Assembly: GCA_900754955.1 (NCBI GenBank)
Contig: CAAEEV010000125.1
Location: forward strand, 1-18,365
Source: Eggerthellaceae bacterium
Lineage (GTDB): Bacteria > Actinomycetota > Coriobacteriia > Coriobacteriales > Eggerthellaceae
DNA length: 18,365 nucleotides
Reading direction: 5' to 3'
Made by a program: the position numbers and the translations under genes. Positions 1-6,709 of this stretch are shown here, piece after piece. Under the pieces are notes generated by a model that was not told the DNA's origin, searched no databases, and was given only the letters and a program-made list of their open reading frames with translations. Each line of letters opens with the position of its first letter. Positions within the stretch are counted from its first letter, which is position 1.

Positions 1-904
1 CCACACCGGCAACGGCGTTGGCGACCGCGAGCGCCTCACCCCACGGCGCGCCTGCTGCGCGCGCAGCGGCGAGCGCGCCCACGTGGGCGTCCCCCGCGCC
101 TACGGTGTCAACGACCTCGACGGGTTCGGTCGGCACCTTGATTACCGTACCGTCGGCCAGATACACCGCGGCGCCCTGGACTCCGCACGTGATCACGCAC
201 GCATTTTCGCACGCTGCCGCAATCGCGCGACCAGCTTCATCGACCGTTGCGGCACCCGTAAACTCAAGCGCTTCCTGGTCGTTGAGATGCCACACGGGAT
301 GCAGCGCGTTGATGCGCGCATGCTTCTCGGAGCCCACGCCCATAATGCGCGGACCGGGCGCGTAGTAGAACTCAAGATCAGGGTGTCGCTCGACAAACAA
401 GATGATCTCGCCACCGCCTGCGCCCTCGATTTCATAGCCCGACGCCACCGCCGCCGCGAAGCGCTCCCCATCGACGCGCTCGAACCACGAGCGCTCGAAA
501 CGGCGCTCAATGCCGGGAGCCGTGATCATTGTACGCTCGCCGTCGGGTTCTACAAGGCAGGTGCACACGCCGCAATCGAAGGTCGTGTCGATCTCGAGCG
601 CCGCGAGCCCGCGGGCGGCAAGACCCGCGCGAATAAAATCGGCGGTAGGGCCCGTGCCGAGAGGTGCCAGCAGGAAGCACGGCGCACCGAGCTCGCGCAC
701 GGCACAGCCGGAATTGAACGCGCAGCCGCCGAGGGTCTGCGTGCGTTCCGTGGCAATGACGCCTTCGCCACGCGCAGGCAGCCGCGGCACACGGCAGACC
801 ACGTCGACCATCACCGCACCGATGCACAACACGCCACCCGACTGGACAGATCCCGAAACCACGAACGCCCCTTCCCTCGCAAACACCGTCCCATTATCGC
901 GCAT
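1..904 (-). CDS. PfkB-family carbohydrate kinase (3' end cut by window edge)
   Basis: ATP-dependent phosphorylation of a sugar or nucleoside is expected in the cytosol; the substrate cannot be told. I translated the minus strand by hand and see 301 uninterrupted codons leaving the window at its left edge. The N-terminal PfkB glycine motif is LGGCAFNSGCA (about residues 58-68). The C-terminal signature DTVGAGDAHVGAL (about 266-278) contains the GAGD anion hole and the catalytic Asp272. PfkB proteins are about 300-330 residues, so only a short tail is missing. I chose the ATG at 904, with a GGCGGGAA-like site about 10 nt upstream. The first 24 residues look like an extension, since VLCIGAVMVDVV is the usual first strand, so a GTG at 832 is an alternative start. 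It is transcribed away from the hairpin element at 988-1084. The family call is firm and the start is uncertain. Confidence 0.9.
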   Translation of the reverse strand, partial: MRDNGTVFAREGAFVVSGSVQSGGVLCIGAVMVDVVCRVPRLPARGEGVIATERTQTLGGCAFNSGCAVRELGAPCFLLAPLGTGPTADFIRAGLAARGLAALEIDTTFDCGVCTCLVEPDGERTMITAPGIERRFERSWFERVDGERFAAAVASGYEIEGAGGGEIILFVERHPDLEFYYAPGPRIMGVGSEKHARINALHPVWHLNDQEALEFTGAATVDEAGRAIAAACENACVITCGVQGAAVYLADGTVIKVPTEPVEVVDTVGAGDAHVGALAAARAAGAPWGEALAVANAVAGV

Positions 905-987
905 CGCGCACGACGACGTGATTCCCGCCGTTCGCCGGCCTTCGCGCAACCGTTTGCGCGGCAGAGGCGCTCATCTCTGATTAGTCG

Positions 988-1016
988 TTGACAGCTATTG
1001 GATTACGTCTTATATT
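988..1016 (+). promoter_or_regulatory. Sigma70-type promoter of hairpin element copy 1
   Basis: A perfect TTGACA (988-993) is followed by a 17-bp spacer and TATATT (1011-1016). Fifteen of the 17 spacer bases match those of copy 2 at 4191-4219. Transcription would start near 1023 and run directly into the hairpin. Confidence 0.75.
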
Positions 1017-1022
1017 GAATGC

Positions 1023-1084
1023 GGTCTGAAACACAGAAACGCACCCGACAGCTCCCCTCTAGGCTGTCGGGTGCGTTTCGTTTC
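1023..1084 (+). ncRNA. Putative small hairpin RNA, copy 1 (about 60 nt)
   Basis: A short leader is followed by a perfect 17-bp stem, GAAACGCACCCGACAGC (1036-1052) with GCTGTCGGGTGCGTTTC (1063-1079). The loop is the 10-nt pyrimidine-rich TCCCCTCTAG and GTTTC follows the stem. The hairpin looks like an intrinsic terminator with a poor U tract, so promoter plus hairpin would give a stand-alone RNA of about 60 nt. Copy 2 at 4226-4288 keeps the stem with three compensatory changes, which argues for selection on structure. Alternatives are an attenuator ahead of the EamA gene, about 200 bp downstream, or a dispersed intergenic repeat. I do not recognise it as a known RNA family. Confidence 0.55.
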
Positions 1085-1279
1085 AGGCGACATCGCGTAC
1101 ATCGTGCATCTGGATTCGCGCCCTCTCCCACGCAAAACGCCGCCGAAGCGACCAGCGTCGAACCAGCGCAAGCAGAAACGGAGCGCCGCAAACTCGCCCC
1201 GTTCGACAAGCCCGCGCCGCGTCGCAAACATCCGCCGCGCAACGCCAACACAGCAGCCACATGTGGTACCGTAGCCGCC

Positions 1280-2323
1280 ATGCCAGAATCGACCGACATC
1301 ACCACCACCATCAGCAGCAGCGCCCGCGCTGCCGAAGCCCGCGCAGATACCGGCGCCGTCGGCAAGAGCGTAACGTCAGACGCCAACGCTGCTGCAACCA
1401 CCGTCGCCGCCCGCAGCCGGAGCTTCGCACGCGGCGTCATCTGCGCGCTCATCGGCGGCGCGCTGTGGGGGCTGTCGGGTGCGTGCTCCCAGTTCCTGCT
1501 TTCGAACTACGACATCACGCCTCTCTTCATCACGTGCGTGCGCATGGCGGGCTCGGGCATCCTGCTGCTCGCGCTGCTCCTCGCCACCCGCCGCGACACG
1601 CTGCGCCGCATGGTGCGCGACCGCACCACCGTCCGCCAACTCGCACTGTTCGGCATCGGCGGGCTCTTCCTCTGCCAGATCACCTACGTCGTTGCCATCA
1701 GCTACACGAACGCCGGCACCGCCACCGTGCTCCAAAGCACCGCGACCGTCGTCATCATGGCCGTCACCTGCGCAAAAGCCCGCAAGCTCCCGAGCAAAAG
1801 CGAGGCCGTGGGGCTCGCATGCGCGCTCGCCGCCGTATGGCTCATCGCCACGCAGGGCAACCCAGGCGCCATCATGTTGCCCGCGCTCGGGCTCATCTGG
1901 GGCGCCGCGAATGCGCTGTCAGTGTCCTTCTACATCATGTATCCGAGAAGACTGTTCACGCGCTGGGGCAGCCTGCCCACCACAGGCTGCGGCATGATCA
2001 TCGGCGGCATCGCCGCCTGCGCGCTGTGGGCGGGATCAAGCGCATGGCAAAGCTCCCTCGCCCTGCCGAGCCTCGACGCAGCGGGAATCGCCGTGCTCGC
2101 CGTCATCGTGCTCTTCGGCACGTTCGCCGCCTTCGCACTCTATCTCCACGGCGTGTCGATCGTGGGCCCCGTCGCGGGCGGCCTGCTCGGCACCGTGGAG
2201 CCCGCGAGCGCCACCATTTGCTCAGCGCTCTGGCTCTCGACGGTGTTCTCGGCGGCCGACTGGGCGGGATTCGCGCTCATGATGGCGATGATCGTACTCG
2301 TCGCCGTTTCGAAGAAGGGCTAG
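1280..2323 (+). CDS. DMT-superfamily EamA-type transporter
   Basis: This is a polytopic inner-membrane protein of the drug/metabolite transporter superfamily (two EamA repeats, about ten membrane helices), usually an exporter of amino acids or metabolites; the substrate is unknown. The ATG at 1280 gives 347 residues. After a hydrophilic Ala/Ser/Thr-rich stretch of about 50 residues, the first helix begins at RGVICALIGGALWGLSGACS. The second half ends with the typical LHGVSIVGPVAGGLLGTVEPASATI pattern (written here only as family resemblance) and a last helix before KKG. The same frame is open back to an ATG at 1019, but that start lies inside the hairpin element, so I reject it. No clear Shine-Dalgarno site precedes 1280, so the transcript may be leaderless. 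It converges on the alsT-like gene with a 131-bp gap in which I see no obvious terminator. Confidence 0.85.
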   Translation: MPESTDITTTISSSARAAEARADTGAVGKSVTSDANAAATTVAARSRSFARGVICALIGGALWGLSGACSQFLLSNYDITPLFITCVRMAGSGILLLALLLATRRDTLRRMVRDRTTVRQLALFGIGGLFLCQITYVVAISYTNAGTATVLQSTATVVIMAVTCAKARKLPSKSEAVGLACALAAVWLIATQGNPGAIMLPALGLIWGAANALSVSFYIMYPRRLFTRWGSLPTTGCGMIIGGIAACALWAGSSAWQSSLALPSLDAAGIAVLAVIVLFGTFAAFALYLHGVSIVGPVAGGLLGTVEPASATICSALWLSTVFSAADWAGFALMMAMIVLVAVSKKG

Positions 2324-2454
2324 GGAAGCGACCGCCCGCACGTCAAACGCGCAAGCCCACATCGCCCGCAGCGGCACAAGCCCCGCCGCCCGTTACGAGG
2401 CAGAACGCGAATACAGCCCGCGCCGTCCCTTCGCCGTGCGCCATGAACGAGACG

Positions 2455-3924
2455 TCAGCCCCGCCCCTCTGTCACGCGTTCGCCCTCGTCGAGCCTCACG
2501 TGCCAGCACTCCGTTGCCGGCAGGCCCTCGATGTCCTCGGCAACGAACACGGGATCCTTCCCCGCCTTCCGCTGCTCCGTGTAGTTGCTGAGCGCCTTGA
2601 ACGCCCATTTTCCGAGCAGCAGAATCGCCACGAGGTTCACCATCGCCATGAACGCCATGGTGATGTCGGCGAAGTTCCAAGCGAGCGTGAAGTTGTTGAG
2701 GCAGCCCACCATGATGGCGACCAGGCACGTAATGCGGAACACGAACAGCACCGTGTCGTTTTTCGTGATGAAGCGGATGTTGCCCTCGGCGTAGAAGTAA
2801 TTGCCGATGAGGCTCGAGAACGCGAAGCAGAAGATGGCGAACGTGACGAGATGGATGCCGATCTCGCCCACCGACGAGTTGATGGCCATCTGCACGAGCG
2901 GCATGCCGTTGAGGTCGCCGAACGTGCCGCCCTGCTTCACGAAGAAGATGAGTACGATGAACGCCGAGCACGTGCACACGAGCATCGTGTCGAGGTACAC
3001 CGAGAGCGTCTGCACGAGGCCCTGCTTGCAGGGATGCGACACGCTCGCCGTGGCGGCGGCGTTCGGGGCGGAGCCCATGCCAGCTTCGTTGGAGAACAGA
3101 CCGCGCTTGATGCCAAGCACCACAACCGAGCCCGCGAAGCCGCCGAAGATCGACTGGAAGTCGAAGGCCGACTGGAAGATGTAGCCGAACGCCTCGGGAA
3201 GTAGGCTGAGGTTCGTCACCGTGATGAGCAGGCCGAGCGCCAGGTACGCCACCGCCATGATGGGCACGAGCACCGACGAGATCACGCTGATGCGCTTCGA
3301 GCCGCCGAAGATCACCGCGGCCGTGAGCACGATGAGCACCGCGCCGAGAATGACAGCCGTGCCGTTGGTGGCGTAGTCGGGGATGTAGTACTCGAGCGCG
3401 CTCGCCATGTTGTACGCCTGCAGACCGTTGAAGCCGTACGCATAGCACACGATGAGCAGCACCGCGAACACGATGCCGAGCCAACGATGGCCGAGCGCTT
3501 GCTCGATGTAGTAGGCGGGCCCGCCACGGAACTCGCCCTCCTTGCCGCGCACCTTCCAGATCTGGGCGAGCGTGGACTCCACGAACGCCGACGCCGCACC
3601 GAGCAGTGCCATGAGCCACATCCAGAAGATGGCGCCCGGGCCGCCCGTAGCCACCGCCGTCGCGATACCCGCGATGTTGCCCGTGCCCACGCGCGATGCG
3701 GTCGACACCATCATCGCCTGGAACGACGAGATGGACTTCTCGCCGTCCACGTGCTTCTTCTCCATGAGCTGCTTGAACATGTCCTTGAGATAGCGAATCT
3801 GCACGAAACGCGTGCGCACCGTGAAGTACAGCGCGCATCCCACGAGCAGAATCACCAGAATATACGTGTAGAGAAAGTCGCTGATCGCCGATGTCGCGCT
3901 GATCAGCATCGCATTCATGTCCAC
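2455..3924 (-). CDS. alsT: AGCS-family alanine/glycine:cation symporter (AlsT-like)
   Basis: Sodium-coupled uptake of alanine or glycine across the inner membrane is the known role of this family (PF01235). The protein is 489 residues, the usual length. It shows SRVGTGNIAG (77-86), GGPGAIFWMW (94-103), FRGGPAYY (132-139) and GLFSNEAGMGSAPNAA (275-290), the family's most conserved blocks, within about ten to eleven hydrophobic segments. The likely start is a GTG at 3924, because a strong AGGAGG (3938-3933 on the minus strand) sits 8 nt upstream. An ATG two codons later (3918) would have a 14-nt spacing. The 3' side converges on the EamA gene. The leader is about 130 nt if the TACAAT at 4067-4062 is its -10 box. 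Family is certain; the exact amino acid is not. Confidence 0.95.
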   Translation of the reverse strand: MDMNAMLISATSAISDFLYTYILVILLVGCALYFTVRTRFVQIRYLKDMFKQLMEKKHVDGEKSISSFQAMMVSTASRVGTGNIAGIATAVATGGPGAIFWMWLMALLGAASAFVESTLAQIWKVRGKEGEFRGGPAYYIEQALGHRWLGIVFAVLLIVCYAYGFNGLQAYNMASALEYYIPDYATNGTAVILGAVLIVLTAAVIFGGSKRISVISSVLVPIMAVAYLALGLLITVTNLSLLPEAFGYIFQSAFDFQSIFGGFAGSVVVLGIKRGLFSNEAGMGSAPNAAATASVSHPCKQGLVQTLSVYLDTMLVCTCSAFIVLIFFVKQGGTFGDLNGMPLVQMAINSSVGEIGIHLVTFAIFCFAFSSLIGNYFYAEGNIRFITKNDTVLFVFRITCLVAIMVGCLNNFTLAWNFADITMAFMAMVNLVAILLLGKWAFKALSNYTEQRKAGKDPVFVAEDIEGLPATECWHVRLDEGERVTEGRG

Positions 3925-4061
3925 CGTCGGACCCTCCTTGCCAGCATCGCGGCTGCGCGCCGATTCGGGCCGTACCCGTCTCTCCCCTGGCGCGTCGCCG
4001 CATGCACGAGAAGCGATGCTGTTTCGGCCCGCTTCCCACGTTTTGTTCGCTTGAGCCTGCC

Positions 4062-4067
4062 ATTGTA
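4062..4067 (-). promoter_or_regulatory. Candidate -10 box of the alsT-like gene
   Basis: Read on the minus strand the hexamer is TACAAT, five of six matches to TATAAT, in a locally AT-richer stretch. No good -35 is visible at 16-18 bp; TTCGAC lies 19 bp upstream. It would give a leader of about 130 nt. Confidence 0.4.
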
Positions 4068-4190
4068 CTAAAACACCACGTCCCGCGTCGAAAAAGACTC
4101 GGCGGCGCGCGCGGGCGCCCGATGTTGCGCCCGCTCCTCAAGCCACATGAGGGACGATCCACGTCCTCGCGGTTTTCCGCACTGTAGTTC

Positions 4191-4219
4191 TTGACTGCTA
4201 TTAGATTATGTCTTATATT
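4191..4219 (+). promoter_or_regulatory. Sigma70-type promoter of hairpin element copy 2
   Basis: TTGACT (4191-4196), a 17-bp spacer and TATATT (4214-4219). The layout is identical to copy 1 and the spacer differs at two bases only. A start near 4226 would lead straight into the hairpin. Confidence 0.7.
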
Positions 4220-4225
4220 GAATAT

Positions 4226-4288
4226 GGTCTAAACACAGGAACGAAGCCGACAGCTCCCCCTCTAGCGCTGTCGGCTTCGTTCCGTTTT
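4226..4288 (+). ncRNA. Putative small hairpin RNA, copy 2 (about 60 nt)
   Basis: A perfect 17-bp stem is formed by GGAACGAAGCCGACAGC (4238-4254) and GCTGTCGGCTTCGTTCC (4267-4283). The 12-nt loop is TCCCCCTCTAGC and GTTTT follows the stem. Relative to copy 1 the left arm changes at positions 2 (A to G), 7 (C to A) and 9 (C to G), and the right arm carries the matching changes at 16, 11 and 9. The leader (GAAT..GGTCT.AAACACAG) is also shared. The nearest downstream gene starts at 4799, past parS, so this copy looks independent of any coding sequence. Confidence 0.55.
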
Positions 4289-4480
4289 GAGCGCATTTCA
4301 GCTTAAACAAAATGCAAGAACCGCCGCAGTATTCGATACGTGCGAACACCGCCACAGCGCTACAGCACTCAAACGCGCAAAAGCGGGGTCGCAGCCGCCG
4401 CGTCCTTCAATGGACGCAACGCTGATGTAATCGTCACGGCACCCTGCGTGTCCAACATCCCCATCGCATCTAGCATCAAA

Positions 4481-4496
4481 TGTTTCACGTGAAACA
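4481..4496. other. parS: parS centromere-like site (ParB-binding)
   Basis: The 16-mer TGTTTCACGTGAAACA is a perfect palindrome identical to the well-known bacterial parS consensus. With flanking AA/TT the palindrome extends to 20 bp (4479-4498). ParB loads here and spreads, organising origin segregation with ParA and SMC. In most genomes parS sites cluster near oriC, so this window probably lies in the origin-proximal part of the chromosome (inference). The site is intergenic. Confidence 0.9.
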
Positions 4497-4646
4497 TTCG
4501 TTCGTGTGCGTTTCGCTCTCCGCCATACCCGCGAAACATTTCATTTACTTCATTCGCACTCGCATACCCACCTCACCGCCCCCATGTAGGCGTTACGTGG
4601 AGTTCCGCCGCGGAAGGCCGGCCGTTCACAATTGCTCCATGCATAT

Positions 4647-4671
4647 AGTTATAGTTTCAAAACTAATAACT
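4647..4671. promoter_or_regulatory. AT-rich imperfect palindrome, candidate MarR operator
   Basis: The core is TAGTTT-CA-AAACTA (4652-4665), flanked by AGTTA on the left (4647-4651) and TAACT on the right (4667-4671), with one extra base in the right half. The two half-sites of about 11 nt resemble MarR-family operators in size and AT content. It overlaps TATAGT (4650-4655), a possible -10 with TTCACA (4625-4630) 19 bp upstream. It sits about 130 bp before an operon whose second gene is a MarR protein, so autoregulation is the simplest reading. Binding by that protein is inference. Confidence 0.5.
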
Positions 4672-4798
4672 GACAGGGCGGCATGGCACGGCCAGCAACG
4701 TGCGTCTGATGCGATCGCCGCAGCGCGATCGACGCGACGCACAACGCAGCGCGCCACCGTGCCACCGCCCCCCAACCGCAAAGGACGGCAAAACGAAC

Positions 4799-5215
4799 AT
4801 GGGCAACTTCCTCGGCAACCTCGGCTGGCGCATCGCGCAATTCATGCAGGGACGCAACGGCATCGACACGATCGCGCAGTACGCCATCGGCGCAGGCATC
4901 ATCTTCACGATCATCGACTTCTTCGTGAACAGCCTCATCCTCTCCACGCTCGGCCTCATCTGCCTCGTCTACGCCATCTTCCGCTGCTACTCGAAGAACA
5001 TCTCGGCGCGTGCGCTCGAAAACGCCAAGTTCGAGGCGTGGGTGCGCAAGCCCAAGGCGGCTGTGGGCCATGCGCGCGTGCGCTGGGCGAACCGCGCCAC
5101 CACTAAGTACTTCACCTGCTCGCAATGCGGGCAGTCGCTCTCGGTTCCGAAGGGCAAGGGCACGCTGCGCGTCACGTGCCCCAAGTGCCGCCATCAGACC
5201 ACCATCAAGTCGTAG
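4799..5215 (+). CDS. Small membrane protein with C-terminal zinc ribbon
   Basis: Function unknown. The protein has 138 residues. The N-terminal stretch WRIAQFMQGRNGIDTIAQY (10-28) resembles small uncharacterised proteins of Firmicutes and Actinobacteria that I recall beginning with a similar FMxGRxGxDxL motif. Two hydrophobic segments (about 27-44 and 47-63) should span the membrane, followed by a basic stretch. The C-terminus is a zinc ribbon with Cys107-x2-Cys110 and Cys127-x2-Cys130 that should face the cytosol. I chose the ATG at 4799 because AAAGGA lies about 13 nt upstream and homology-like sequence starts there. The frame is open to 4700, but that part is Arg/Pro-rich and unconvincing. 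It is first in the operon, four bases before the MarR gene. Confidence 0.8.
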   Translation: MGNFLGNLGWRIAQFMQGRNGIDTIAQYAIGAGIIFTIIDFFVNSLILSTLGLICLVYAIFRCYSKNISARALENAKFEAWVRKPKAAVGHARVRWANRATTKYFTCSQCGQSLSVPKGKGTLRVTCPKCRHQTTIKS

Positions 5216-5219
5216 CGCT

Positions 5220-5864
5220 ATGGCATCCGCAACCGACACGCGCACTGCCGCAGCAAACGCCGCAGAAGTGCATGACAGCCTGCGCATGTGGCGACGCGAG
5301 CTCATGAGCATCACCTTCGACATGCAGCGCACCGCCGACCGCATCACCGAACCGCTGCGTCACCGCCACGATCTCACGCAGCAGCAGCTGCTCGTGCTGA
5401 CCACGCTCGAGAACAAGCCCGATCAGCGGCCAAGCCACATCAGCGACAAGCTCGGCATCCTGCGCGCGAACTTCGCCTCGATCTGCCACAAGCTCGAGCA
5501 GCGCGGCCTTGTGTGTCGCAAGCCCTGCGAGGACGACCGCCGCGCCTACGAGCTGCATCTCACCGATGCCGGTCACGCCCTGCTCGACGAGCTCGACGGC
5601 GAAATCGACACCGCCTTCAAGCGCGCCATCGACGAGATGCCGCAGGAGACGGTCACGGGCCTCGTCGAGGGCTGCAAGGCGCTGCGCGCCGTGCACCGCA
5701 AAATGCACGAGCACGCCGCCGCAGCAGAAGCCGCCGAGGCCGAAGCCGCGACGTCAGAAGCCGCGACGGCACCCACCGCAAAGAACGCCGCCGCACAGCC
5801 CACCACCTCCCCGGCCGCAACCGCCGCCCCCACCTCCGAGGACGCCCCATGTTCGGCATCGTAA
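5220..5864 (+). CDS. MarR-family transcriptional regulator
   Basis: A winged-helix DNA-binding dimer is expected, responding to a small ligand or to thiol oxidation. The protein has 214 residues. The wHTH spans about 53-122: TQQQLLVLTTLENKPDQRPS leads into the recognition region SDKLGILRANFASICHKLEQ, and the wing carries EDDRRAYELHLTDAG (104-118) with the conserved DDRR. Length to about residue 165 is normal for MarR. The remaining 50 residues are an Ala/Thr/Pro/Glu-rich, probably disordered tail, unusual for the family. Cys89, Cys99 and Cys103 lie in or near the DNA-binding domain and could be redox-sensing, but nothing shows this. The start is 4 nt after the upstream stop with no clear Shine-Dalgarno site, so translation is probably coupled. 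The likely target is its own operon through the palindrome at 4647-4671. Confidence 0.88.
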   Translation: MASATDTRTAAANAAEVHDSLRMWRRELMSITFDMQRTADRITEPLRHRHDLTQQQLLVLTTLENKPDQRPSHISDKLGILRANFASICHKLEQRGLVCRKPCEDDRRAYELHLTDAGHALLDELDGEIDTAFKRAIDEMPQETVTGLVEGCKALRAVHRKMHEHAAAAEAAEAEAATSEAATAPTAKNAAAQPTTSPAATAAPTSEDAPCSAS

Positions 5865-6709
5865 CTGCCAGCCTCTCCTACGTGAGCGACGAGGAGAAGA
5901 AGCGCTACCACGCCCTGTACTGCGGGCTGTGCCGCACTCTGAAGGACCGCTACGGCCAGGCAAGCCGCGGCGTGCTCACCTACGACCTCACCTTCTACAT
6001 CATGCTGTGCAACTCGCTGCACGAGCCGCCCGAGAACCGCGGCGAGGCGCACTGCGTCACGCATCCCGTGCGCAAGATGCCCTACGCGCGCTCGCGCTGG
6101 AGCGACTACGCCGCCGACCTCGCCGTAGCGCTCGCCTACCACAAGCTGCTCGACGACTGGCACGACGAGCGATCTAAGAAGGCGCGCGCCGCCCAAGCGC
6201 TGCTCGCAGGGGCCTACCGCAAGGCGCAGGAGCGCATCCCCGCGCAATGCGCCGCCATCGAGGCGTCGATGGCGCGCACCGCCGTCATCGAGAGCGACCC
6301 CGACTCCTCGCCCGACGCGGCGGCGCATGAGTTCGGCGACCTGCTCGGCGAGCTCTTCGCGCACGATCAGGGCGTCTGGACCGACGCCATGCGCACGTTC
6401 GGCAAGCAGCTCGGACGCTTCATCTACCTCATGGACGCCGCCGTCGACTACGCCGACGACGCGAAGGCGGGCTCGTACAACCCGTTCGTGAAGCTCGGCT
6501 CCACGCCTGAGAATATGAAGACTTTGCTCACAGTGCTCATCGGCGACGCTGCGGCAACGTTCGAGAAGCTACCCTTAGAGCAAGACCTGCATCTCATGCG
6601 CAGCGTCCTGTACTCGGGCGTCTGGCAGCAATTCAACAAAACGTACGAAGCGAACGACGCCGATGCGCACGCACGCGCCGATCGCGACGAGAAAGAGCAC
6701 CATGACTGA
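5849..6709 (+). CDS. DUF5685-family protein
   Basis: Function unknown. The protein has 286 residues and matches my memory of DUF5685: an MFG start, then YHALYCGLCRTLKDRYG (20-36). Cys25-x2-Cys28 with Cys69-x2-His72 (HCVTHP) could form a metal site. It is otherwise predicted all-helical. Two acidic motifs stand out: LLDDWHDE (100-107) and MDAAVDYADDAKAGSYNP (195-212). They resemble the two Asp-rich Mg-diphosphate motifs of squalene/phytoene-synthase-like enzymes; this resemblance is my inference and no established activity is known to me. The start overlaps the MarR stop by 16 nt and the stop overlaps the J-domain gene by 8 nt, so all three are co-translated. Family call is fairly sure, biochemical role open. 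Confidence 0.8.
   Translation: MFGIVTASLSYVSDEEKKRYHALYCGLCRTLKDRYGQASRGVLTYDLTFYIMLCNSLHEPPENRGEAHCVTHPVRKMPYARSRWSDYAADLAVALAYHKLLDDWHDERSKKARAAQALLAGAYRKAQERIPAQCAAIEASMARTAVIESDPDSSPDAAAHEFGDLLGELFAHDQGVWTDAMRTFGKQLGRFIYLMDAAVDYADDAKAGSYNPFVKLGSTPENMKTLLTVLIGDAAATFEKLPLEQDLHLMRSVLYSGVWQQFNKTYEANDADAHARADRDEKEHHD

Larger units (their letters stand above)
905..1279. other. Intergenic region between pfkB-like gene and EamA gene
   Basis: This 375-bp gap lies between divergent genes. It holds the promoter-hairpin element at 988-1084. I see no conserved coding sequence. Open frames crossing it are low-complexity and Arg/Pro-rich, as expected by chance in GC-rich DNA. From 1085 to 1279 I see no further structure except a possible TACCGT -10-like hexamer at 1266-1271, seven bases before the EamA ATG, which would fit a leaderless start. 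Confidence 0.6.
3925..4798. other. Long intergenic region with hairpin element copy 2, parS and an operator-like palindrome
   Basis: About 870 bp lie between the divergent alsT-like gene and the zinc-ribbon operon. In order it holds the alsT leader and -10 candidate, an 8-bp perfect hairpin at 4111-4134 (arms GCGGGCGC and GCGCCCGC, loop of 8), the promoter-hairpin element copy 2 (4191-4288), a small 6-bp hairpin at 4400-4417, the parS site (4481-4496) and the AT-rich palindrome at 4647-4671. I find no convincing protein-coding gene. The open frame that begins inside parS is an artefact of the site reading ATG TTT CAC GTG. Confidence 0.65.

Noticed and set aside
83..991. Open frame of 302 codons on the plus strand
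   Set aside because: It is antisense to the PfkB gene, whose minus-strand frame carries the DTVGAGD signature.
1019..1279. N-terminal extension of the EamA protein from an ATG at 1019
   Set aside because: The extension is Arg/Pro/Thr-rich and would translate the hairpin element. The ATG also lies only three bases after the -10 box, before the expected transcript start.
4111..4134. 8-bp GC hairpin upstream of alsT
   Set aside because: Arms GCGGGCGC and GCGCCCGC pair perfectly, but no U tract follows closely on either strand and such GC palindromes are common at this base composition.
2393..4162. Open frame of 589 codons on the minus strand around alsT
   Set aside because: It is in another frame of the same strand as the AlsT-like gene, has no hydrophobic segments and is His/Arg/Gly-rich, so it is a shadow.
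4480..5106. Open frame beginning MFHVKH on the plus strand
   Set aside because: The start is the parS palindrome itself. The remainder is Arg/His/Pro-rich and collides with the better-supported zinc-ribbon gene.
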